Shown: in pieces, positions 1 to 10,418 of the stretch | How positions within the stretch are numbered: position 1 is the stretch's first letter | Layout of the letters: the number at the start of each line of letters is the position of its first letter | DNA from: Chlorops oryzae | Lineage: Eukaryota > Arthropoda > Insecta > Diptera > Chloropidae | Length of the DNA stretch: 64,000 nucleotides | Assembly (NCBI GenBank): GCA_020466095.1 | Contig: CM035809.1 | Span: 2,391,393 to 2,455,392 of the forward strand | Direction: 5' to 3' | Position numbers and translations under genes: made by a program | The notes under the pieces: generated by a model | Told to the model about the DNA's origin: nothing | Database searches by the model: none | The model's input: the letters and a program-made list of their open reading frames with translations, nothing else

Positions 1-328
1 CGATAGTGGAATTTATGTACTGGATGGATAAGCAACTGATAACGTCTTTAGCGGAATAGAATTGTTTTTTAGCATACGATTGAAATCAGAGATTTTTGTG
101 TTAATTATACATATTTACAATTGATTTTTTATGCATTTCAGTTCAGTTTTTCGATGTTGGACATGCAACAAGAACGTTTGTTTCAAAATAAATAAGAAAA
201 AAATATTTGAAAAAATTATTTAAATTATGTAGGCATGTTTAGACTGAGGCTATCTCTATATTTTGTTTATCTTTACAGAATTACGAATTTAATGACAAAA
301 TTACAAAGAAGAAGTACCGGTAATTTAC
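1..328 (-). other. pyd intron, continues past window start
   Basis: AT-rich sequence after the 329 donor. No further exon with a matching phase-2 entry was seen on the minus strand and no other gene is evident. Confidence 0.6.
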
Positions 329-428
329 CTGTATTTTCCGTAATCGGTTTTTGTTTCAACAACTTGTTTGCGAGGGCTGCTATCCAGTCCCAGATTGGAT
401 GGTCGTTGGGGTTGAATGTTTCGTTGAT
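329..428 (-). CDS. pyd: pyd exon 9: C-terminal tail, last exon in window
   Basis: A 100-nt exon with acceptor CAATTTTTCTTTTAG|ATCAAC and donor ATACAG|GTAAAT. Entered in phase 1 it reads DQRNIQPQRPSNLGLDSSPR then KQVVETKTDYGKY, matching the style and remembered sequence of the Drosophila Pyd tail. It is read only if the previous exon's G is used to complete the first codon; the other frames give shorter open stretches. It ends in phase 2, so coding continues beyond the window. Confidence 0.9.
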
Positions 429-1044
429 CTAAAAGAAAAATTGAAAATATAAATATAATGCCAGTTTTAAGTTTATCGAGAGACGTAAAGCAACGCTTTC
501 GAGATTAATTCCTGCGCAGTGATCAGGGTCCAATGAAGACTTTTTGCCACTCTGGGAAAAAACCATATTTTCCGCCCCTTTGAATGGCACTAATGAAATT
601 GACGACCTTCACGGCTCCACTCTGGGCATTTCCCCTAAATCGGGGCCTGGTAGTGATTCCTGCACCAGTTACAATCAAAAGCCTAATTATTTGGAACTGG
701 TTTTATATGTTTGAGGGTTCCGAATATTTGCCACAATTGCCAGAAGAAACATTTCAAGCTAAATAGAAAATCTTTTTTGTCCGCTTGGGTTTCTTAGTCG
801 GCTCTTCAACTAAGTCTGAAGTGAGACACACCTAAAACATGTTCCGGAACATTTAGTTCGTAGGTAAGGCACGCAAGAGTAAAGAGAATCTCCTTCCGGA
901 ACATGTTTTAGGTATGTTTGACTTCAGACGAAGGCAGAAGCGGAAGTAATTCATATGAAGGGTTTGAGAATTTAACGATTATTCCGATTATAATTTTTTT
1001 TTTTTTTGCTTTACGGCTCTTAAGCGCAACTTTTGACAACTCAC
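429..1044 (-). other. pyd intron 8
   Basis: A 616-bp intron between exons 8 and 9 with GTGAGT and TTTTAG ends. It holds one small fold-back element at 814-929 and nothing else recognised. Confidence 0.85.
814..929. mobile_element. 116-bp fold-back element
   Basis: Inverted repeat with arms of about 36 bases: the left arm begins GTCTGAAGTGAGACACACCT and includes AAAACATGTTCCGGAA, and the right arm is its near-perfect complement ending CTTCAGAC. The loop is about 45 bases. It fits a palindromic MITE inside a pyd intron; no target duplication was clear. Confidence 0.6.
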
Positions 1045-1205
1045 CAATATTTCTTCCCGCATGCATATCATTATATTGAGGTCTGCCCGGGCTGCTTTGT
1101 CGATTAAGATCATTAGCAACGATGAAATTGCGATGATCATGTGAACTGCGAGCGTAGTCAGCTGCTTGAGTGCCCATTCCGATTGGTGGCAAAGGACGGC
1201 CGGCA
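1045..1205 (-). CDS. pyd: pyd exon 8: C-terminal tail
   Basis: A 161-nt exon with acceptor CTTCTCCTTTCAG|TGCCGG and donor ATTG|GTGAGT. It encodes AGRPLPPIGMGTQAADYARS, then HDHRNFIVANDLNRQSSPGR and PQYNDMHAGRNI, ending in phase 1. Reading frame and splice sites agree on both sides. No domain; part of the disordered tail. Confidence 0.92.
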
Positions 1206-1295
1206 CTGAAAGGAGAAGAAACTTTTTATTTTCCATGCATTTGATCGTGATTAGAGGAAATTTGAATAGAAAAATCCCGTGGAAAGAACACATAC

Positions 1296-1903
1296 TTTGC
1301 ATTCGGTACTGACTTGAGATCATCGGGTGCATTGGGTCCAAGTCTGCCCAAATTTTGCATGGTCAATTGTGAAGTATTGTACGAGTCATAGCTTGAAACG
1401 CTATCATACGAGCCGTTCTGTTGCTGCGGCATACTGCTGCTGGCGTTCTTGTTCGTAACCGGACTTCCCATGGCAGCATTGATCCGTGCCTGCCGCTCCA
1501 ATGAGGCCTGCTGACGTTCTATTGTATCGTTGTTTATTGCGTTCCGCGTTATGTACTCGGCTTGGACATCGTCATTGACGATGGGTTTACCGAAAAGCCG
1601 TTCTTGTGCTGAACGCCCGAGTGTACCGCCGCCAGTGCTATTCGTACGTGAGGCTGGTTTTTGGCTCTGTATTTCGCCTGGACCGGGCTTCGACTGACGA
1701 TCGATACGCGGTGGAAGGTCTGGGGCATTTATGCCGTAAAGTGATTGTGGACGAAGATTCGGATTTGTTGGATCAATTACAGCATTGTTACTGCTGTTGC
1801 TTGGGATATTTGTTTGGCCGTTCGTCGTATAGGGTGGATATTTGCTTGAGTCCATGGTCTGACGACGATTTGTTGGTTGATTAGAGGAATGTTCATAGGG
1901 TAC
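1296..1903 (-). CDS. pyd: pyd exon 7: disordered C-terminal tail
   Basis: A 608-nt exon (202 codons plus two bases) with acceptor TTTCTTTCCACAG|GTACCC and donor GCAAA|GTATGT. It continues the tail as VPYEHSSNQPTNRRQTMDSS, then DPTNPNLRPQSLYGINAPDL, LGRSAQERLFGKPIVNDDVQ, a Gln-rich patch, and QLTMQNLGRLGPNAPDDLKS. Low-complexity with proline-rich spots, no globular domain. The phase-2 end joins the next exon through a split Asn codon (AA|T). Confidence 0.94.
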
Positions 1904-2105
1904 CTGTGGAAAGAAATGTTATCGTTATCGATCCATCGGAAAGAAGAATGGTTGTTTTTTTTTTTTTTTTAGATAAGCGGTTACACATCGCCGGCTTGGT
2001 TAAGCACATGCAGTTTGTTTATCTTTGTTTTAAGACAAAAACAAATTGGTTTGCAATGTGTTTTTGTTTGATAATAATTTTATGTAAATTGATTTTGCCT
2101 CTTAC

Positions 2106-2339
2106 CGTGTATGGAGGTGGTAGTCCTTCACCAATTATGTCTCTATCCCTATCCAAGTTATCCTGATTAGTGGCAATCGATGGATCTGAACTCGATTTGA
2201 TCAATTGCGGTAAATTGCCAAGCGACAAAGATGTTGACGGCCCAGGGCTTAATTCCAAATCGGATTCAGGACTTGATGCATACGATAATCGGGATGTGGT
2301 CATTGGGAAAAGGAAATCATCGGATAAGGACTCAACGGG
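2106..2339 (-). CDS. pyd: pyd exon 6: start of long C-terminal tail
   Basis: A 234-nt exon (78 codons, phase 0 to phase 0) reading PVESLSDDFLFPM then TTSRLSYASSPESDLELSPG, a Ser-rich stretch, and NLDRDRDIIGEGLPPPYT. I recognise this sequence as following the GUK domain in Drosophila Pyd, so joining it to AAG|GTGAGT at 6429 is secure. The donor is ACG|GTAAGA. The PPPYT end resembles a PPxY motif bound by WW domains. Directly upstream of the acceptor CAG is a run of 18 A residues in place of a pyrimidine tract, which is unusual. Confidence 0.93.
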
Positions 2340-3857
2340 CTGTTTTTTTTTTTTTTTTTTGTATTTCCGTTCATATCAGTTCAAGGCAGTTTGTGCAATT
2401 ATATATTGTTAGGATTCGAGATAATTAGCAAGGAGCGGGCAAGGAAAAATTTATGAAAAGCGAAAATAGCACAGTTTTGAAAAGTTTGTCGATTGAATTT
2501 GAAGATTTAGGGGGGAAATTAGCATACGGAATTCATTTTTATGCCAAGCAGATTTAAGTATTTTTTTGATTGTATTTGGACGGACACATTTTAGTTGATG
2601 TGTAACATTAAATAAAGAGGTATGGGATATGATTGAAGCGAAGGGAATGACCATGTATGATGTTGATCGGATATGTTGAGGTGTAGTTGATATATATATT
2701 TTTTTTGTCGTATGTCATCAAAATAAGTCGAAACAATGAAATGGAAAAAAACAAAAGTACAAAAACATTTAGTTAGCATTTTAAGAAATAAAAATTAATA
2801 AATTGTTCTTACTTAAGTATAAGTTAGCACAGAGACATAAGGGTTTTTTTTTATTATATACGATTAGAAAATTTTTGATGTAAGGGTCAATATGATATTA
2901 AAATGAGGGAGAGGGTAGTACTTAGTGGAAGTCATGCAAGAATAAAATGATACTCTAGAAGCTTTGAACTTAAAAAGAATTATATATTTATATTTACAAA
3001 AGAAAACCTTAAGCTTAAGTGACAGCATTAAATAAAGAAATTTACAACAGCAGAATTATTCATAATAAATGTTTTTTCAGTTGAAAAGAAATACTACAAA
3101 ATGGTGTTAATTTAAAAAGCCAAAGCCATTTGTTCGCGAGATTTGAAACACCTAACCTCGACTCCAGTAGCAACGTTTGATAAAGTTTCGACGTCGGTGA
3201 TATCGGACCTGGTTAACTCCTTCCATTTTAAGTCGGATGTTTAGAGGCAAAGTAGGCAAAAGTGGTGCAATATGTGGTTCTTATAGGCAGGATTTACAAA
3301 TCCAAAGAGACCTGTTTTTCATAGCCATGTCTTGTAGTCAAATACACAGAACAATGTCTCGAATTAAAAGGGGTATTCATAAGAGAGAAAGTTCGGCTTT
3401 TCAAATTACCGAGCTGGGAAAAATAAACTGCAATATTTTTTGGAGAATCGAACCTCAAAAAATCAAACTTTTCTTCGTTCCTTGGTCGTAGAAAAACGAC
3501 CACTCCTAAGTAGAGTAAAGAGCGGAAAAAATCAGACTACACAATGAAAATATCACTCATAGACTTCTGACTGAACGAGAAGGATGATAATTGGAAATTT
3601 GCCTTTAGAAGGAGTAATATCTCCTTAATCTCCCCCTCATATATGTAGTGTAAAATGGTGTCCTTTAATTTTCACTTCATCTCAAATAGCAACAAACAAC
3701 AAAACTCCCTTCAATTTACATTTTTTTTTTCTCTGTGAGGACTCAATTAATACACCACGTATCGGCAGCGTCCCTTATCAAAGAGAGTTCAATTGCTTCA
3801 CCCCATCAGATTGTCATCTGTCAATTAACTAACGACGAGCCAAGAGCCAAGCGAAAA
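2340..3857 (-). other. intron sequence between alternative 3' end and exon 6
   Basis: AT-rich, with an 18-base T run at 2343-2360 next to the exon 6 acceptor. A 43-codon minus-strand stretch near 3117-3240 looked protein-like but has no acceptor. No gene or clear transposon was found. Confidence 0.6.
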
Positions 3858-3863
3858 TTTATT
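3858..3863 (-). terminator. poly(A) signal AATAAA of the alternative terminal exon
   Basis: AATAAA on the minus strand, 40 bases downstream of the second-frame TGA. It supports an alternative mRNA end here, truncating Pyd after a unique tail. Such hexamers are common by chance in AT-rich sequence, so position and context carry the weight. Confidence 0.5.
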
Positions 3864-3902
3864 TTGCCTTTTACTTCTTTTCAACTAAATTAACACTGAT
3901 TC

Positions 3903-4517
3903 TCATGCAATGCATTCATTGTTGCGACCAACATTGTTGTTGGAATCAGCATTATTTATGCCATTGATGTTGTTGTTGTTGTTGCCACTCATGTTGTTGT
4001 TGTTGCCACTCATGTTGTTGTTGTTGCTGCTGCTGCTCATAGAATGAATATTTATATTATTGGAAGTGTGATGGGATGTTGAGTAGGTGGGTAGATTTCT
4101 AGCAGCTGGTACGGGGCCACCATTGAAGGCATTTTCATCACCACCAGGGAGACAGCCAGGGCTGACGCTATGTCCGTTGTAAAGCATATCACTTGATGTT
4201 CCATAGCCAAAGTAACGTAATCTTCTACTGGCATTCGTTTCGATACCGGTAGGTGCCATCGTTCCTACGTCATTGCCCAGATTGAAACCAACATCGTCCA
4301 AATAGGATGACGTGGACGTTGCAAGTTTGGTGTTGCTGCCATATAGACGCTGTTGTGGTTTTGGCTTTTGGTTTTCGACAGATGCTGCAATCTTCATCCG
4401 TTGGCTGTCACTGACAGAAGGACTGAGATTGCAATTGTTGTTGTTGCTGTTATTATTGTTTTTAGAAATGTGGGTACTGGTGGTATTGACGGTGTTGCTG
4501 TTGGGATGAATCACCAT
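3903..4517 (-). CDS. pyd: pyd alternative terminal exon, second frame (continuation)
   Basis: A 204-codon open frame, shifted +1 relative to the previous one and overlapping it by 56 bases. After an Asn-rich start it encodes convincing protein sequence (RLYGSNTKLATSTSSYLDDV, RRLRYFGYGTSSDMLYNGHS), then long Asn runs with repeated MSGNNNN units, ending NNECIA and a TGA at 3905-3903. A TGA upstream in this frame (about 4530) means it cannot be entered independently through a long open stretch. The simplest reading is one exon with a one-base sequencing or biological frame break between about 4530 and 4465. A poly(A) signal lies 40 bases after the TGA, which favours this being the real 3' end. 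Confidence 0.6.
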   Translation of the reverse strand: MVIHPNSNTVNTTSTHISKNNNNSNNNNCNLSPSVSDSQRMKIAASVENQKPKPQQRLYGSNTKLATSTSSYLDDVGFNLGNDVGTMAPTGIETNASRRLRYFGYGTSSDMLYNGHSVSPGCLPGGDENAFNGGPVPAARNLPTYSTSHHTSNNINIHSMSSSSNNNNMSGNNNNMSGNNNNNINGINNADSNNNVGRNNECIA

Positions 4518-5247
4518 TGAGCAAATTCAGGCTCGAATCGAAAACAGATTTTTGAAGTAACTCATGATAGTAGTATGGTGTGGTGCGCTTTTCAATCGAT
4601 GGAATACGATTTCCACCAATGACATTGGCGGATACATTCTCAGCATAATTACTTTTAATTGCATAAGGGTTCGTTGAGGCAGTTGTCACCGCTGCTGCTG
4701 CTGCTGCTGGCGTTTGTGATGATAAAATATTTATATTATTAGTAGATAGACTATCTTGTTTCGTTAGAGAGGCGCATGCAGCGGAAAGATTTCGAAAGCT
4801 ACTCAATAAATTCGGCTGTGAGCTATGGTATTGCGATTTGGTTTCATCGGCGAAAGCGATATCGTCGTCGTTGACTGTGAGTGCAACACCGCTTGTGCTG
4901 GACATATTCGGAGGAGCCGGGCCTGCTGTCAAGCCGTTTGGCATTGACAGTGATGGCTTTATTATTGGAACCATGGTGTATGATTTTAGGCGCGGCTTAC
5001 ATGCTGTTGGTGTTTCGATTGATGCTTGGGTTTGCATTGGATTATAGACACGCTCATAACACATATTCGAAATGTTGATGGGACGTTGTGGTGTTAGTGA
5101 ACGATCATTATGGGCTATGGAGAGCGAGTTGCGTCTATTGCCGGTATAGCGTGGCACAGAGCTTGATGTAGCTTGACGGCAACAAGGAAGATTACAAGGT
5201 TGTGCAATATAAGGAGGGAATATCATTTCAGTAGGAGAGTCGGGTAG
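4462..5247 (-). CDS. pyd: pyd alternative terminal exon, first frame
   Basis: An open frame entered in phase 0 from the GUK donor at the acceptor AAATCAG|CTACCC. It reads LPDSPTEMIFPPYIAQPCNL and continues for 261 codons to a TAA at 4464-4462. It is disordered, with Ser/Thr/Asn, a poly-alanine run (PAAAAAAVTTAS) and coherent segments such as RRNSLSIAHNDRSLTPQRP and IPSIEKRTTPYYYHELL. The tail after GUK would be entirely different from the long C-terminus. Near its end it overlaps a second, equally protein-like frame that continues to 3903, so the TAA may not be the true end. The acceptor has an A-rich rather than pyrimidine-rich upstream tract, which lowers my confidence in the exact boundary. 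Confidence 0.72.
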   Translation of the reverse strand, partial: LPDSPTEMIFPPYIAQPCNLPCCRQATSSSVPRYTGNRRNSLSIAHNDRSLTPQRPINISNMCYERVYNPMQTQASIETPTACKPRLKSYTMVPIIKPSLSMPNGLTAGPAPPNMSSTSGVALTVNDDDIAFADETKSQYHSSQPNLLSSFRNLSAACASLTKQDSLSTNNINILSSQTPAAAAAAVTTASTNPYAIKSNYAENVSANVIGGNRIPSIEKRTTPYYYHELLQKSVFDSSLNLLNGDSSQQQHRQYHQYPHF

Positions 5248-5627
5248 CTGATTTTTTTTTATTTTAAAGTTTTTTGTTTTTTTAGTTTTTAGTATGCGAA
5301 AAGAAAAAAGGTTGATAGAAAGAAATGAAGGTAAAAATAGAAAGAAGGAAAAATAAGAAAAAAAAATAAGATAAGTTTAAAATCACAAAAACCATTACCA
5401 ACACACTAGAAATATAGAATAATTATTTTTTTAGTTGGAAGATATAATTAAAGAATAAATTGTGGAAGAATTTTGAATATTGTAAGCCTTAATTACTAGA
5501 CTTCTCATACGGAACACTAAGTTTTTATATGTATGTTCTTCCATATGCTCTGTTGGTATCTGTTACAAAAACTTGATAAGATATTTAATGCGAAAATTTC
5601 CCTTCCATAGAAGCCGATTTTGCACTG

Positions 5628-5933
5628 CCCTGCAGTTAATGTCGCTAGTACTAGAGTCATTCCTGCACTGGTGTCCATGTCACCAGTATTAGTGACCAAC
5701 TGTACCCGTGCCATTACGTTCGATTAATGAGCTGACATGCTAACCACTACGCTAGAGAGCCCTAAGATTCGCGTACAGCAAATTTATAACATGAATGGTC
5801 GAGAAAATCGAACTGTAGACGCCCTCGTTGACCATGTTAATAGTTAGATTCTACTGTCCGTGTCACTAGTTCTTTCGTCTCTGGTGCAGCACTGGTGACA
5901 TAGGGGTCAATTTGTCCCGAATTTACTGCAGGG
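5628..5933. mobile_element. CCC...GGG iterated-motif element, copy 1
   Basis: Starts CCCTGCAGTTAATG and ends TTACTGCAGGG, so the ends are inverted repeats (CCCTGCAGTWAAT), flanked on both sides by TG. Both halves carry reiterated variants of CACTAGTACT and CACTGGTGTC in both orientations. The middle (about 5700-5840) holds a minus-strand tRNA-like box A (TAGCGTAGTGGTTAGC), probably a SINE inserted within it. Confidence 0.6.
5700..5845 (-). repeat. tRNA-derived SINE-like sequence
   Basis: On the minus strand, CTCTAGCGTAGTGGTTAGCA resembles an RNA polymerase III box A. Upstream of it, CTACAGTTCGATTTTCTCGA is shared with 29.87 kb. The matching box B is not clean, so this is a degenerate or partial copy. 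Confidence 0.4.
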
Positions 5934-6428
5934 TGGTTCCTCAACTGCAAAGCCACTGTGTAAAAACAATACGCGGGATAACATAGTCCCTTAGTGGGTT
6001 GGCAATCCCAACATTTTTTTTTCGTAGGACTCGTGATCTTCGTGATGGGAGAAGGGAATTGCTTAGCCCCTTACTCCTCTTGGCAGCGTTGCTTAGCAAT
6101 TGATATCCAATGCAAATCCGACACAAGATTGTAGATAGCTCTTTAAAAACATAGTATTCTCTGGATATAAGCATCATCATCAATGCTTAATTAAAGGGAT
6201 TAACAAGTTCACAATGCTGCCAGATATTTCAAGGACCATAGAAAATCCCCATTCTAATATTTTCGGTAGTAGCTTTGTAAGCTTACATTCAGGCTGCTTT
6301 CATCCAGGGAAGACCGTTAATCAAAGTATTGAAATCAAGGCTTACAGATTCATCAATAATTCAAACAAAATTAAACAGGAATACCCCCACCAAAGCATTG
6401 AATTGACTTCATCAAACGACTCACTCAC

Positions 6429-7017
6429 CTTAGATTCGGACATCCAAACTGCGCCGCTTTGTTGTAAATCGATTGCGTCGCGCAGTTTTCTGTACCACGA
6501 TTCTTCGTCATTCAAAACGATTTGAGTACTAAAGATATGTGACCAGACACGGTCCAATTTCTGGCACTGTTCGAGCAGTTTCTTCGAACTCTTATGGGCG
6601 GCCTTTGGCAGTCCATGTCGCAACTGCTTGATAACGTGCTTGCTATCCGTTTTGAGGAAGATAACGATGGGATAAAACTGCGCATAGTTCAGTCGATCTA
6701 CTGCATTGGGCGTGATATCGAGCAGGGCGTGCTTTCCACGCTCCATGACATCGCGGATATTCGACAGACGAACGATACGACATTTCGAATTGGATTTATC
6801 GTCGTCCTGAAGTGGAGTACTAAACTTGTCGGGAAAATCTTTGGCAAGTTTCTCACGCGCTAAATCGGATACTGGACCAAAGAGTACAACGGGTCTGACG
6901 AAGCCAGGATGACGCAGGACAACACGTTCATAGGCAGGGAATTTCGATATGCTATCGGAGAAGACAACGTCATCCCAGTTCTCTCGGTTTAAGCTCTTTG
7001 AGCGTCGATGTGTTGAC
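6429..7017 (-). CDS. pyd: pyd exon 5: GUK domain
   Basis: A 589-nt exon (phase 2 in, phase 0 out) encoding the hinge STHRRSKSLNRENWDDVVFS and the whole guanylate-kinase-like domain, from PVVLFGPVSDLAREKLAKDF through HALLDITPNAVDRLNYAQFY to AIDLQQSGAVWMSESK. The P-loop position reads FGPVSDLAREK, so the GxxGxGK(S/T) nucleotide-binding motif is missing. As in other MAGUKs, the domain should bind proteins rather than act as a kinase. The donor AAG|GTGAGT serves two different downstream exons, at 5247 and at 2339, both starting in phase 0. Confidence 0.97.
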
Positions 7018-7152
7018 CTAAAGATATTGATGAGAAATTTTGGGTGTTAAAGAATGTATTGATCGTGTCCTTGAGGGAAAGGCAGTTCCCACAAATTAAC
7101 AAATATACTGGTCGTTTGGTACAGCTTTCATTGGATATGTAATAACACTTAC

Positions 7153-8718
7153 CGCCTCCTACGGAAGAAGTTTCCACGCGATTCGTTTGCATTCATCTCC
7201 TTTTTGGTTGCATTGAATTGTGCGGTCGCCAGTTCCTCCGCACGTGCCTTATTCGGTATGACGCCACGTTGCATTTCTTGATGTCCGCGTCCGATCTTCA
7301 GGACCTGCCACGATCCGACTACTCCATTATGTAAAGTATCGATAACACGAAACACATCGCCGGCTTTAAAAGCCATCTCGCCTTTTGAAGGATTATCGCA
7401 GTGGAAGTGTGTTTTAATGTGAAACGAGTCGCCCCGTTGATTCGTAACGACCTCATCGTAGTCTTCTTTGCAGTATTGCACAATTAAATCAATACGATCC
7501 TGCAGGCTAAGGAGGAAGAGAACGGCTTCCTCTCGCGTTACACCATGCATATCCATATCGTTGACCTTCAGTATTTTATCACCGGGCGTAAGGCCTTGCA
7601 ACGAAGCCGGCGATCCAGGCTGAACGGCGGTCACAAAAATTCCCGCCTCATTACCGCCCGTCAAACGTATACCGACGCTACCTTCTTTTTGGAATGAGAT
7701 AAAACGTGGCTCGGATGATTGCCGTGAACGTGCGATCGGATCGTCTTCGTAGAGTTGCCGTCTCGAGCTGTAAAAATCCTCGTTATTGCCCACACTGCTG
7801 CCACGTGGCGGCGGTGGACGTGGAGGTTCGTCGCTGCGTAATCGCGGATTCGGACCGTTCGGCGGTGAAGCAGGCCGATCTAATTGTGACAACGAGACGC
7901 CATCCATTATGGGACCACGCGAACGGCCGCGTGGCGTCAGATTACTCTTCTCCTCGTGCAATCCACCATTCGAGGGTCCATTGGATGTGGAACGTGTCGG
8001 TGGCTGGACGTATAGATTCTGTGATGAATAGCTCGTACCGCCGGTCAAGTATGGATCATCTAGATTGTTACTGCAACCGGATACTTGAGCTTGATGACCA
8101 GCGAATTGTACATTCGAATTGTTTAACTGATTTGTCATCGCCGGTGCGACCTGGTTCGTTATGTCGCGCAGAACAACCAAATTCAAACGTTCCTTACAGC
8201 CATCGATGATCTTTTTGGCCTCCTTCAGGCTCATTGTGTCAGCGCAATTCGTATTATGGATTCGGGTGATTACATCACCTTCTTGAAGTGAATAGCCATT
8301 GGCGGTTAATTGATCGCGCGTTTTCGTTGAGATCTCTTTTATGAATAGACGGCAACCCAGTACGATGCCGTAGTCGTCTTTTTTGTTACTTTTCGACAAT
8401 GTGACTTTTATCGGCTGACCGGGCGTATTCTGCTGTATCATTGAGGAATTAAGAGAACTAGGTTGACTCATGCCGGTCAGTCCAGCAATAACGGGCGTTT
8501 GGTTCGCCAGACCATTACTATTCGCATTATAGCCGATGGAATTCATGCTGAGCGAGTGTTGATGCTGGGCCGATGATGTAACTGCGGAATTCAATGGCAC
8601 ACGACGCTTAACAACGAGAGTAACTGTATTCCCACTATCACGAAGAACTTGCACCGCAGTTGCGTATTCAACGTTCTCCAAAGACACACCATTCACTGAG
8701 ATAATGCGATCGTTGACT
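7153..8718 (-). CDS. pyd: pyd exon 4: rest of PDZ1, PDZ2, PDZ3 and SH3
   Basis: The largest exon, 1566 nt with 521 full codons. In order it encodes: the end of PDZ1 (VNDRIISVNGVSLENVEYA, conserved in ZO proteins); a Ser/Asn/Gln linker; PDZ2 (starts PIKVTLSKSNKKDDYGIVLG, through VVLRD), whose short form resembles ZO PDZ2, known to dimerise by domain swapping; a long linker with RGRSRGP and PPRPPPPRGS; PDZ3 (RFISFQKEGSVGIRLTGGNE to DLIVQYCKED); and an SH3 domain (FHIKTHFHCDNPSKGEMAFK to GVIPNKARAEELA). It ends in the basic stretch NFFRRRR, at the hinge between SH3 and GUK. The acceptor is CTATTTACAG|AGTCAAC and the donor CG|GTAAGT, both unambiguous by frame. Composition is GC-richer than the flanking introns, as expected for coding sequence. 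Confidence 0.97.
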
Positions 8719-10418
8719 CTGTAAATAGCGAGAAAATTATTTAATATTGACCACATTTTCCTTGATAATTGCTTTCTTAATGGAATGAATTATCGGAAAT
8801 GTGTGAAAATTTTTTGAAACACTGGAATTTTTTTATTGGTAACCATCAGATGTAAGAGCAGATTTGTGATTTCTATAACAGGCCCTAGCACGAGAACTAC
8901 TGACCAAGTCAATTTTTAGAGGATATTTATGGTCAATACAGAAGATTTACTGTCGACATTTGTTCGATTTCTTTATGAGTTTTGGGGTTAACAGAACTTT
9001 TTACAAAAACGATCTTTTACCACGCCCACTTTTCCAATTTTTGTTAGAAATATTGAAGGCCTTAAAATCAATTTAAATTTGGAGCTTTATCGAAGCAACT
9101 CAAGCTATAAGGGTTTAGACCGTTTTAGTCTATTTTATAACCGACCCTAGTAGAACCTATTCCCAGGCTTATTCATACTCATGTCTCTCCAGGTCTTCAT
9201 GCGAATTTTGGCTTAAAATAATCCGATCAAGTTAAATATAAGAGGCTATGAACTTGATAGAATGGCTTAAGAGGCTTTGTTTCATCTGCCAGGCCCACCC
9301 TTTCACTTCTTGTTAGCACTATTGAGGTCTTTTAAATCAGTTCTCATGTGCAATTCTATCAAACTATGTCAATCATTAGGATTTTAAAGCTAGAAACAGT
9401 CGCCGCGTATCGTACCGTATCGTAACGTAACGTGACGGACGAGTTATGACTGGTTGATATACACATTTCCCATATACTGGGTTGAATCAGCTAACACGTC
9501 ACGTCACTCACTTTACGATACGATACGATACGATAGGCGGCGACTGTTTCTAGCTTTAGATGAGTTTTAGTGATTTTATAACAGATCCTAATTGAGCCCA
9601 TTCTCGAACTTGTTCTTATATGAGTCTGCCTAGCTCTTTATGATAAAATTTGCCCAGATAGTTTATCTCCCATGATGTACACTATAGACATTTTTGTAGG
9701 TACATATTTTTTATACTCTGTCTTCATAGGCTCTGGATCTTAAACACAGAAAAGGTCCGGTATTAAAATGTCGGTAACGGATAAACTAACATACCTCGAT
9801 AAATAGACTTTGACGTAAACGTGGATAAGGATCAATGAACCGAAAATCCGCTTCTCAACCATCTCTAATTGACCTTTCTTTAAACTCGAAATTCTTTTAA
9901 ACCAACCAAATAGATACATATCCAATGTTTCGGTCCTTGGCGACCCCTTAGACCGCATACACGTCACCTACTACTTTCAGATCTATTAAAATTCTATTAG
10001 TCTACATCGCGTGAACTATTAATTTCTTCTCTCTCTCTAGACTCCCACGCTTTTTATCCACAAAATGCTTTCAGTTTCATATCGAATATTTGAACGAATG
10101 AGCCAATCTCCAAAAAAACATTTCATAGCAATTTACATAAAATAAACACTTGAGCCGACGAATTCAAATGAGATCGTTTTGAACAAAGGGAGACACTAAA
10201 AAGAACTTTAGCGGCAAATAAAAACCTTATCAGAAAGATAGCAGACAACACAAAATTTACTCAGCAATATTTACAAAATTAATTCTGAAGCAAGTGTTGA
10301 ATGTCGCTGAGTTCATTCATGAGAAAAAAGATATTGGCTTGGATGTTTTTAGGATGAAGTCATAGAATGACGGGAGCTCCTGGTCTGTTTTATTTTAATT
10401 TTTCAATTTTTTACTTAC
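8719..10418 (-). other. pyd intron 3, within PDZ1
   Basis: A 1.7-kb intron that splits PDZ1. It contains the palindromic element at 9386-9557. The remainder is AT-rich with no gene. Confidence 0.85.
9386..9557. mobile_element. 172-bp palindromic MITE
   Basis: Perfect terminal inverted repeats of about 20 bases (AAAGCTAGAAACAGTCGCCG and complement). Just inside are runs of CGTATCGTA and TACGATACGATACGATA, also inverted. The flanking TA on each side fits a TA target duplication. Non-autonomous: no reading frame inside. Confidence 0.75.

Larger units (their letters stand above)
5248..6428 (-). other. pyd intron 5, with an inserted element
   Basis: Intron after the GUK exon. A CCC...GGG element with a tRNA-like insert occupies 5628-5933; the rest (5250-5620 and 5940-6420) shows only short chance reading frames. 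Confidence 0.65.

Noticed and set aside
3117..3240. 43-codon minus-strand stretch reading SDITDVETLSNVATGVEV, possible extra pyd exon
   Set aside because: A stop precedes it and no acceptor or phase match to pyd exons could be found.
7706..8209. 167-codon plus-strand ORF
   Set aside because: Antisense to the PDZ2-PDZ3 linker of pyd exon 4; Arg/His-rich shadow frame.
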